This document shows positions 30,601 through 42,600 of a stretch of 64,000 bases of DNA, piece by piece. Location of the stretch: the NCBI GenBank assembly GCA_964023275.1, contig OZ029925.1:6911413-6975412 (forward strand), in the 5' to 3' direction. The notes beneath the pieces are model-generated. The model was not told the origin of the DNA and did not search any database. It saw only the letters and a program-made list of their open reading frames with translations. Origin of the DNA: Norana najaformis. Lineage: Eukaryota > Annelida > Clitellata > Crassiclitellata > Hormogastridae. Both the position numbers and the translations under genes were made by a program. The number at the start of each line of letters is the position of its first letter. Within the stretch, counting starts at the first letter, position 1.

Positions 30601-33600
30601 AATGAATTAATCGGGGGAGATCCTTCACTCCCGCTGCCCGTTTGAATGGGCGTCACCTCATAGCCGGCCAGCATCCACAGATTCATGTATTATAGCTTTA
30701 TCTATTGCAGAATCTTGGTATTGGAAAATACGGCAGTTATGCCTTTTGCTTAACCTGGTTATTACTCGCAGTGGTGATATTCAAGGCTTTAAAACGACCA
30801 GTCCGTCACTAGAAAACACCTGCTGGGGTGATATTTGCCTTCACAAATGTTTTATGAATAACTGATGGAGCGATTAAGTGCCAGCAGCTTAAACGCCGGT
30901 AAGTTTTTGACAGAGGACGTTCGTATATCCGCACCGCAAGCAAAATACTCTCCACGCATAAATACACGCTGCAGGATGACAGCTTTCTGCAGCCACCTGC
31001 ATTCGGAGCCTGATTTACGTATGGATGCGTGTATGTATGTATGTGTGTATGTAAAAATGTACGTATGTATGAGTGTATGTAATAATGTATGTATGTGTGT
31101 GTAATAACGTATGCGTGCATGTATGTATGTGTGCGTGTATGTAATAATGTATCTATGTATGTATGTATGTATGTATGTGTATGTAATAACGTATGTGTAT
31201 GTATGTGTGTATGTATGGGTGTGTGTATGTAAGTACATATGTGTAAATATGTAATCATATGTATGTAAGTCTGATGTATGTAAAATAGGTACATATGTGT
31301 TTGAATGTATGTATACGTATGTATTTGTGTATGCATGCATGTATGTATGTCTATTATACTGGTATATATATATATAATATCTGAACCCTTCAAGAGTCTG
31401 ACATAGGGCAACGGAAGTGATGATGACCGCAGATTTGAGGCTAAAATTAGGAAACGGAGCGGCATCTTCTGGTTGATGAAGGCAGCATCTGCTCAAGGGC
31501 ATTCAGTAATTGCTATTGCTGCTGCTGCCTTAGTGCTTGAGAACTGCCGAAGATAGACGCTGCTGCTTGTTGGTCGGCAGCAGTTGAAAGCTGCACCGGA
31601 TCGCAGACAGACAGACAGGACATATAGGGCGTCCACTCGTCGGGTATATTTAGGGCAAATGGGGCAAACGAATCGAATGGCTTCTCGTTTGGAAGATCGT
31701 GCGACAGTTGCTGGTGGACTTGTCACACGAAGCTCTCGAGGCAGGTGACACTGAAATCCTGTCCGTGTGTATACGTGTGTGTGTGTGTGTGTGTGCGTCT
31801 GTGTGGTGATTTGAGTAGGTGCTGAATAAGCGCCGTATATATTGTTACAGGTTGTCTAGGTTAAAATGTTTTATTTCCTAAGCTATTTACAAGCACAACA
31901 CGACCCACATTGAAACCAGACGTCAACGTCAGGCGGCGCGAAACCAGTGAAAGTCTGTCAAGAAGAAAAAAGCTCATGAAAACGAAAACGTCGAAACAGA
32001 AGAACAAAACAAGTCGTCGACGCAGGAAGACTTAAAAATGACTAGACACAGGAGATTGGGAAGAAAAAAACCCAGTCACACAGGACCAAAACCAAAATCC
32101 TGTCTGAGCCAAACTTAAATAAGACACCTTTTATAAGGTCAGCTTTCCTGCTAAAATACACAGCAGGCATAGACTTACATCAACTTATATTGAGTAATAT
32201 TCTGTCTTATTCTATACGCCGTATGTAACAATACATACATATATCAACTGTTACTTAAATTTTACATGAAATATCCATTGTTCTGGACCAAAAAGATAAT
32301 TCATCTGAAACGCAAACAAAAAATTTGTGACAACTGAAGAAGCTTTCTCTAAGGTTTAAACACGATCTCTCGATTTCAGTGACTGATACCATGCACATAA
32401 ACTTTAAGTCAAACGCCTCTGATGAGCCTGTCTTGAAGAGGCGCTCTATAAATCTGCAATTACTATTACAATTGTGCGGCACAGTGGTCTATCGGTAACG
32501 TGTTTGGTTAATGATCTTGCGGTTGCTGTTCGACTCCGTGTAACGACCCTGGGTAAGTTGTTTGCGCACACCGTGCCTGTTACCAAGCAGTAGAATTTGG
32601 TACCGGCGTAAGCTGGGAAGTAAACGGCAAGTCCTGCGATGCACTGGCCCCGTTGCCAGAACCTTGGGATTCGTCCATTGCAGGCTCAAGGGCCAAGAAG
32701 AGAAGATGAGCGCCTCCCCCTACGTCTCACTTGTGAGATATGGCATACTTTACTTTTACTATTACAATTAGGCCTACAACTACCACCTAAAACCATCGTA
32801 ACGGTAGTCACGTGGCTGCTCTGGTTTAGGCCCATTTCCTCAATTAACCTGTAAACTTACCAAATGCTGTCAGAATTCATACTGTCAACTGGTTCCCCTA
32901 AGAAGTTCCAGTGCATGTTGATCGTATTCGTGCCATCGCAGTCATGTGCCGAAGAATAATTCGTGACGCAGCGTGTCGGAATGCCAAGACATCGGCAGAC
33001 TTAAACAACAAAGTCAAACGAGAACGAAATAAGCTTAAGAATTGGTAACATAAACATGTCATCAGATATATGATTCTAGAGGACGTTTTCTGAAACGTCG
33101 TACGCATTTCGTGACGAGACATGGCAATATGGGGACATGGTGATCACCGTGATTGCGCCGGGGAAATATAATCGCAATCATAAACTCAAGATTTCTACTG
33201 CACCCAACGAAAGCCAAGCCGCGGGAACCAGGTCAATTACGGGCGCTCAGTCAAAACAATCGCAAGGCAGGTAGGGTCAGAATCGGTCAAGAAGGGGGTC
33301 TAAACCGACTGCAATCTGAGCTCTGAAGGCAACGCAAAGGATGACTGACACTTTGAACTGTTAACATTTACCCTTTTTATAACCTTTGAGAAGTACCTGG
33401 ATGGTGATATTGCAATAGTCACCTACATTATTGGTGTTTGATATCTGTTCAAAGACGAATACACGGCACTGGGGTCCCACATACGATATCTGATCACAGG
33501 TTCTATGGAATGTTATTAGTAGCATTGTTTTGCCAGCCTCCTCCTCCTCCTCCTCCTCCTCCTCCTCCTCCTCCTCCTCCTCCTACTCCTCCTTCTCTTC

Positions 33601-36600
33601 ATCATCACCGTCACCACCACCACTGTCACCACCACCACTCTATGACCATCACTCCACCACCACAATCATCATCATCAACAACAACACCACCATCACCACT
33701 ACCACCACCACCACCACTCTATGACCATCAGTCCACCACCAACATCATCACCACCACCACTGTCATCAGTTCCTGTCCACAGCCAAACGGTTGTGATTGG
33801 TGTAATCGAACGACCTCCAGTTCTTATTTGGTCACCAACAAGAACTGCGTTGCCAAGCCAACCTTCAAATGCTGGATCCGGCCATGCTTCCGGAGATACA
33901 TGAGTATTTTTCCAATAATGCAAGGCTTCATCAGTGCAACATTTCTCTCGGGTCTGACCTTCAGTAACTGAAGATTTTGCTTTCCATTTATTGCTCGGCA
34001 TCACCTCCGTTATTATTATCACACATAAATATTTACCCCTCCCCCCCTCTGCATCTTTGTAAACTCTCATCCTACTCTGTATAGTGCGCATGATCACTTT
34101 ACCCTCATAAAAATTCTTACACTTACAGCTTAAACACAACTCACCCTAACAGTTTCTCTCCCATTTCTATCTCTGGCCTTCTGGCAACCGGACTTGGTTT
34201 TTGACATCGCATCTTTGGACAACCCCACTGACTTGACGCAGCGCTCGTGAATAAGCTGGTGCCCTGTGCTTAGATTTTAAGTAGCACTTCAGAAATTTTA
34301 GGTTTATGATTATAATTGTGATTACGAAAGCGAAGGGCAGAACTGCAATGTCAAAACATCTCCAAAATGTCAACCCATGATCAAGTAATTCACACCAAAC
34401 TCTGCCAAGTAAAAAAGCAATAATAATGATGTTTTTAGACGAAAGTAGCAACCGACAGATCAGAGAAAAAAACAAAAGCAAATGCAGGTGTTTGAGACTT
34501 TGAAAACACGTTTAATGTCTGGCAGAAGCGGACACTAGTGTTGCTAGAACTGTTGAAGTCTAATAATGAGGGAAGGCAATGTATGTATTTTGAACGCGTT
34601 TCTCCAACGGATTTTGATTCTGACTGATTTCACTTGAAACGACCATCAATGGATGCTTTGGGCACATCAATAACGGCGCTATAGAAGTCATTAGCCGAGA
34701 TTAGATTAGATATACATGTTTTCATGTATGTGTGTGCATGCATACATCTCTGTATGTAGGCATCTGGACATTTTTATAGCACCTCTTAAGTACCTCCGAC
34801 AAGCACTTCTTGAACAGTGTGGTATTTGTTTATTAAGGATGAGTCTGTGTAGTTTGCAATACAATATAATACAACGCAATTTATACTGCATCTCTTACAC
34901 CTATAGTGACAAGCAGTGCATGGCAGTAATGAATCCACAGTGTAGCTTTCTCATACTACTGGTATTCAGACAAGTGTCTGGCTTCGGGCCACAGTCAGTA
35001 TGGTCTCTTATCAGACAATAAATGTAAAAGTGTAGAAGGCAAACCAAGAAGATAACTGAAAAAGTGTAAGATAACGTAATGGTCTGTTTATTTTCTGCCT
35101 CCTCCATCAAAAGAAGATGCCAGATGTGTGGTCCAGAGGGTGCAGTAAGTTCTGGCTGACAAGCAGGCATGAAAACAGCAATCCATTAACTGGACAACTT
35201 TCTAGGCATGTATGACCGCCCTTAATAAATGAATACCACAGTGTATTCATCAAAGCATTTATATAGCTCCTCTCAACACCTCGCTTCACTGGTTGCATGG
35301 CCTGCCAACACTGACCTGTGAATTTCACATGCTGTATACATATGTATGTATGTATGTATATATGTATGTATTTATTCACTTATTCATGTATGTATGCACT
35401 TGCATGTATGTATATGTACGTATGCATGTATTTGTGTTTATGTATGTATGTTTTGCCCCTAGATCAAGCGATGTACGGGCCAAATGGTCATGGACTGTAA
35501 CGTAAGGCAATATAATGTAACATAAGTGGACATTTATATAGCGCCTTTGTGGTATCTTTCGAAGTTGCTCCGCATCAACCCAATTCATGTTAGACTTAGA
35601 AAAAGTTAATCTGCTGCAAGGGAAAAGCCGCACGAGGATGAGAACAAACCGGAAATAAGAAAAAACAACAAAAGAAACAGGAATTAGGAATTGTTGGCCT
35701 ACTTGTGGTGGCCACTGCTGCAAAGACCCAGCACTGGCCGTAGCGCACTGGCATCTTCGTGCTCCAGAATTCCTCAAGAATCGCAAGACTTCCAAGCCAC
35801 TGGGTGGGAGCGGTTCCGTCTCTGTACTGCCCCGACCAGTTAGCCATCAACACCCCACCATCATCTGACGAGTTCATCTACAGTTACAAAGGCGGTGAAC
35901 ATAACACAAGGTAACTGAACATTCATACAGAGCCTCTAGCGGATAGCTACATTGGTTAACGCCTACATCAAGGCGCCTCTGAGTGTGAGCGTGAGGATGC
36001 CGGTTCGCATACCGATCTTGGCTTATTTCAGAGGTTTCAATCTCGGACTAGCACGGCCCGTAGAGGGGGCCTTAAACGGCGCGGCACCCATTCAAATGGG
36101 CAGCAGTGGTGAAGGATCTCACCCGATAAATTCATTGAAAAATGACCAGCGTCGAGGCCATACGGTCGCTATAGAAAAACGTGTAGGCTACATTTACTTA
36201 CGCATTTCCCACGATAAAAAGATTCTTTAAGAAGTGATACATCTGTACAGTAATGTAATAACGACAATAAGTAAGTAACAAGCTGCTTCTAGGATGTTTA
36301 ACAATGTTAGCTGTCAGTGCAAGGGCTATAATGTGAAATAATTAATTCCATTTCAATTGTATTTTGAAAGCGCAAACACCCTCCCTCGTTCTTCTGAATA
36401 GAAAGATAGCGGATATCTTCTGAATAGAAAGATATCGGATATCTTCTGAATAGAAAGATATCGGATATCTTCTGAATAGAAAGATATCGGACAGATACTG
36501 GACAATGACTCATTGCTGACATGTAAGTCGACGTTCTGTCTTTGTATGTAGGGTTTGAATTGCAGTAATTCAAGTCGATGAAGAATTTGCTTTTGAGATT

Positions 36601-39600
36601 TGGATCTCATTACTTATATGTTTATTTAAAGAACTTATTACATGGGGAAAGTCAAGAAATCTGAATCTGAGGCACGGATTAAAATTCCCTCGCGGCCAAG
36701 ACCGAGTCATGCAAAGGTCAGAGTTAGTTGTGGCTCTTGATGTTGACTCCGAGTTGGCAAGTCAGGCAAATGTCAATAAATGTCAAGAGTTGCTGTCTTA
36801 ATTTTGCTTTTATTTTCAAGATTGGACCAAGTAACTAGTCAGTCAACCTTACAGAAAATATTTAGATATATTAACTGAATAATTAGCAAATAGTTTATTC
36901 TACGTACCTTTACCTAGTGTACGTTGCAACTGCAGGTAATAATTAATGTTTGCAGTTGTGTGAAATGGACATTAGATTAGATGACGATAATAGATAATTA
37001 GATTAGGTAATAGATTAGATTAGAAGATTAGAAAATGGTCAATTTATTACCATAATAAAACATTTATATGGCATTGCTTTAAGAAAAACGTATAAGTAAG
37101 TACGTAAGTAAGTATGTAAGTAAGTAAGTAAGTAAGTAATGCCTTTGTTCACGCCATAAGTCCATCAGCTGAGCAAGGAATTGCAGGCATGGATGGGTGA
37201 CAGTAGCTTCTAGCTAGATATATAGGTATACATACAACATATATTTATTCATTTATCTTAATTGATACAAGTTTGCAAGAATGCCTTCCTGGGTTGTAAA
37301 TCTTTGGTTAACACCCACATCACTAAAACAGCTCTGCAACACATTATCAAACTGAATGTTTTTAAAAAGTTACCCCTAAATGCCATCATAAACTTATAAT
37401 AGGGTTCTAACTTCATGAGTACCAAACCCGTTCCACGCCATTCACCATTCGATAAACCAAGTTTTCGAGAACCACCGTAAAAATCGATCAATAAAAATCC
37501 AATTTAAGTGACAGTTTGATTAACCGGCGCCTAAAACGGCAAACCTGTTTGCAATTACATTACTCAGCTCCAACATAACTTCCGCAGCAAACACGTAACA
37601 GACCCACTAAAACGTCTTATCGCCTGATAAAAGCCGTCAGCCCGACTTATTATATTCCAAGATCGATATCAACATAAGCAAGTAAGGACCGGGTTCAATT
37701 CCACGTGTTCTGCTTGCCGAATTACAATCGACTGTCACGGAGCGGATAAATTCCATGCACGAGACGAAATAGCTGCCGCCGAAATCAGTCGTCGTGCTCG
37801 TAACGGAAAGGGAGAGTCAAAGGCGGACCGCCGACGAGGTGCCCAGCTGACCGCAATGAAGCTGTCATCTGGTGGCCAGATAAAGACGAGGAATAGCACC
37901 ATAAAGGAGGCGGTTCTTGTGCTCGATTTCAACAGCAAATTGGACAATTTATACTGTAGCATCGCATATGAATATAGAATATAATATCAGCACATAGATG
38001 CCATCGAAGGAGACTTCTCGAATGACAGAAGTCCAAGTGGTGTAATAGAATTGCTGCAAAGCCACGAGCAACGCACGACTGCACGCATTCCAATTTCTCA
38101 CCTTTGACATTATTTTAAACCGCTCTGGAGCCTGGAGTTTAAAACAAGTCCGGTGCTTTTGCAGAAATGATACAGATTTAATGACGCTTTAAGAAAAGAA
38201 ATCGAGAGGCAAACTGTAATTCATCACGGACACATTAAGATTATCACCAGATCAGATCAAGATTGGATTATTATCAGATAAGATCAGACGTATACGACAC
38301 GACACAATCAGATTCAATCCTGAACAGATATAATGATGATTTGATAACCACCACCAGCACCACCATCACCACCACCACCACTGTAACTTCAAAACTTTTA
38401 AAAGAAATATCTAGAAACTTGACATTAATATCAACAGGATGTTCACGGACATAAATTGTCTGGTAGAAATTTACATTCTTGCACTGCAGTCAGTCATCAG
38501 ACATTACTGTGTACTTTTGAAGTAGTTAGGTAAAACTGTCTGGCAGTAGGCAACAATGACTGTGATTCGACACTTGACAGTTCATGCCTAATATCATTCT
38601 GCACGTGGTATCGTAACTGTAATTGTAAACTATAGATTTCTACAGCACTCAAACACATGTGTATCAGGACACTTTATGTAGCACCTTTAAGTATCTTACA
38701 ACATTTGTTGCTGTTCCCCACTAAAACTGTCATAACTGTAATTGTAACTGTAATTGCGAATTTATTTAGCACCACTTCAAACGAAACTCCTGAGAGGCAC
38801 TCCCATTCTGATGACTCACAACCACAATTTTAATGTCTTTTAAGTTTCTGTCGTTGCATAATTAGCATAATTAGGTCTAATTAGGCAATATATTGTCACT
38901 TATGCTGATTAATTAACAACCTTCAGTGGGAAAGTGTTGTAACTGACCAAACGATTTTCAAGGGCATATGGAAAAGAGGCAAACAGGGAATGTTATCTAA
39001 TCAGTGCCAACTACGTCTGCATTATATGGCTTTTTATATAGCGCCTTTTACAAACCTCACAAAGGCACTAAACAACAGTAATTTGCCATACCTGTTACAA
39101 GTAACTAGGCTTTTCCACCATAGGCTGCCTCTCTGTCTTAGTTGACGGATCTCCTGGATATTGACCTGAATGTGGCTTAAATTTGAAGCGCCATCAATTG
39201 ATGTCTAGTGCATTAGACACTGGCGCTGTAGAAGTTTCTAATTAATAATAATAAAAGTAGATTATTATAAGCCGATAACTCACCATCATTGCGATGTTCC
39301 GGACAACCATGACTGCGTTGCCTCTAGCAGCATGTTGTAAATGTGTTGCATCCAAAAGATAGAGACAACAATCGAGTACAACACGTTCAAACTGTAACAT
39401 GAAACAAACAAACACATGTGCCAATGAAATGCAACACAATACACATAAAATAAGTAAGTAAATGGTAAACAGAACGATTTCACACACAAATATTTCTCCG
39501 TTTCTTTGACTTCATGTTGTAAAGTAAGGAAAGACTTTGTTTATTAAGTGCTTGTTTCAACAATAATCTAACTCTTAGAACAATCAATAGGACCCCCATA

Positions 39601-42600
39601 ATAATGCCCTAGGCATCGCCCAACAGCATAAACAGTAGTCAATGTTCTCCGAATGACAATAGTCTTTGGACAACAATAATCTTTGGATATTAGTCCTCAG
39701 ACAACAGTAGTCTTCAGACAACAATAGACTTCGGACAACAATATTCTTCGGACAACAATAGTCTTCAGACAACAATAGTCTTCAGACAACAATATTCTTC
39801 GGACAACAATAGTCTTCAGACAACAATAGTCTTCAGACAACAATAGTCTTCAGGCAACAATAGTCTTCGGACAACAATAGTCTTCAGGCAACAATAGTCT
39901 TCGGACAACAATAGTCTTCAGGCAACAATAGTCTTCGGACAACAATAGTCTTCAGGCAACAATAGTCTTCGGACAACAATAGTCTTCGGACAACAATAGT
40001 CTTCAGACAACAATAGTCTTCAGACAACAATAGTCTTCGGACAACAATAGTCTTCAGGCAACAATAGTCTTCGGACAACAATAATCTTCAAGCCATGCTT
40101 GTTTCAACAATAATCTAACTCTTAGAACAATCAATAGGACCCCCATAATAATGCCCTAGGCATCGCCCAACAGCATAAACAGTAGTCAATGTTCTCCGAA
40201 TGACAATAGTCTTTGGACAACAATAATCTTTGGATATTAGTCCTCAGACAACAGTAGTCTTCAGACAACAATAGACTTCGGACAACAATATTCTTCGGAC
40301 AACAATAGTCTTCAGACAACAATAGTCTTCAGACAACAATATTCTTCGGACAACAATAGTCTTCAGACAACAATAGTCTTCGGACAACAATAGTCTTCAG
40401 GCAACAATAGTCTTCGGACAACAATAGTCTTCAGGCAACAATAGTCTTCGGACAACAATAGTCTTCAGGCAACAATAGTCTTCGGACAACAATAGTCTTC
40501 AGGCAACAATAGTCTTCGGACAACAATAGTCTTCGGACAACAATAGTCTTCAGACAACAATAGTCTTCAGACAACAATAGTCTTCGGACAACAATAGTCT
40601 TCAGGCAACAATAGTCTTCGGACAACAATAATCTTCAAGACAACAATAGTCCTCAGAAAGTATGGTCCTGTGCATTCAAGGATATTTTGTCCAAAGCGCA
40701 AATATGACAACAGCAATAAAACAACTGGACAACATTTCCTGACGGGTCATGTGGACTGACAGAGAATTGTCAATGTCACATTGGCAGTTGATCCCAGGCA
40801 CTGAGACAAAAGGTAATAGCTTTTGCAATCTGCAACCCAAAAATCAATAAGTAAGCAAACCCAACACTGGGCCATAGGTCTCCATTTACGTTGTCATCAG
40901 CAACCAGTCACAATTCGGACGTACTCAGTCCTTTGAGCAGCTGCTTCAAGACAAGATGACGCCACCGGCTCCGCAAATTGTAATAGATGAGACGCATGCA
41001 GTTTGCAGCGGCTTCAGAGATGAGGCATCGATCTTGCTGATGCCATCAGACCAAATGCGAGTGGATACGGAAGCTGGGAAGATGTGACTGTTATGTAGGC
41101 CGCCTTTGAGTGGATTCCCTGCAAATGGAGCTGTTCATTCACTCAACCAAATTCAAAAAACGGTCCACGCCATCATTCAGTGATTGCTCTACGTGTAGCT
41201 GTTCTAACGCCCTAATAAATGCTCAGATCCGGCCTCCTAGTGGTGACCTTTCCAGTTCTCTCACAGACGACCTTGTTGTTCTTAATGAACTTTAACACCA
41301 TTTCCGGTACTAAGTGGCACTTTAAAGACACTCTATTAAGCGCTTAGATACACACACACACACATACATGCATATACATGTCATGCCTAATATTTGATTA
41401 TCCATGATTCTGGTGATTCAGACGTGCTTGTTGACAAGCCTGTAAATTTAAAACTCAGGCTAAACTCCAGCCATCTTACTACCTGCTAAGGTAAGGTTGA
41501 CGTAAACAACCCTGGCGGCCACAAGATAGTGTTAACCATTGAAAACGATCTGCTTAAACACCTTTAAATCACTTTCAGCCGATGCTATAAGTTAATGAAC
41601 TGCGTTAATCGCCAGCGATGTACAAACTGTTCCCTCCTGCCAGTCAGGTGGATAAGGTTGACGTCAATGGCGACGGCAGCTTTAAGATGTTGTTAAACAT
41701 GGATAATGCAAGGCTATTCAACTCCTCCACTGCCTTGTTTGGGGGTAAGGATAAAGGAGGGCGATGTCAACGGCCTTTGATCCCATAAGATGCCGTTAAA
41801 CTGAGGAGCTACAATCACCTATTCAACTCTGCAAATGCCATATTCGAGTAGTGCCAGTCCCAAGCACTGATGCCATAAGATGTCGTTTTAAACATTGGAA
41901 CTACTACTAATCACCTATTCCAGCCGTCAAAAGCTCCGAAAATGTAAGGTAAGGTCACCGTCAACGACCCTGGCAGTCATAAGATGTGGGAAAAACACTG
42001 AGAACCAGCAATAATTCTCTCACCTGTGCAAAATTCCAAGGTATTGTTACGACCTGCTTGTAGTTCCCGACGTATAAGTTTCCAGTCTCGCCGAGCACGC
42101 ATTCATCACGGAGTTTTTCATTCTGCAGATACACCTGATCGTCTGCGAACAAAAACACAGCATCACCCTTGGTCCCCAAACGACACCATCTGAAAACAAA
42201 TCTTGTTTCTTCAGGAAGAACTGCTAACAAGACTTAATCCCACCTATGGTTGCAAAGTGAACCGGAGTCCGACGGACTGCAATGAATCATTGAGATTAAT
42301 GAAAGCAAAACTTCATCTCGACCGTGCAACCAACTCATCACTATTCCACTGCATCACAGATACAACTGTTATTCCACAAATAAGAGTCTATTACGAGTGA
42401 TGCATGACCGGTCGGCTTTCTGAGCTGGACAACAGTTTCCTATTTCTTCCTCGATCTATCAACAGACTGTCCATGTCTACTTGGCCTCGTTATGCTTGCA
42501 AGATATCTGCACTAGGAAAAGAATTAAGTTGCAGACTGAAAGTCTTCCTCGTTTACGAGTCTCCCTAGAGACCAGCAACAAAACAAAACTGTTAAAACAA

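Larger units (their letters stand above)
35905..36740 (-). mobile_element. Dispersed element D, copy 1, interrupted by SINE-B
   Basis: Segments at 35905-35936 and 36206-36740 align in order with 53500-53825 and 54290-54480. Shared blocks include gctgtcagtgcaa, aattccatttcaa, cttctgaatag, agatactggacaat, ttgcttttgag and tcatgcaaagg. Its minus-strand end (a gcctctgtatgaatgtt-like sequence) resembles LINE 3' ends. No coding sequence was seen in it. It lies in transglutaminase intron 6. Confidence 0.75.

Noticed and set aside
30809..31502. Two overlapping frames of over 200 aa rich in His, Thr and Tyr
   Set aside because: TATG repeat artefact inside a transglutaminase intron.
33699..34139. 146-aa minus frame between transglutaminase exons 7 and 8
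   Set aside because: It does not read as transglutaminase, and exons 7 and 8 join in phase without it. Part of it is the GGT/GGA repeat.
37735..37962. Extra transglutaminase exon in the GC-rich stretch
   Set aside because: The translation shows no family motif, and exons 6 and 7 join in phase and continue a conserved sequence without it.
39551..40645. Regular short repeats resembling a CRISPR array
   Set aside because: The 17-bp units are contiguous with no unique spacers, and the DNA is eukaryotic. It is a minisatellite.
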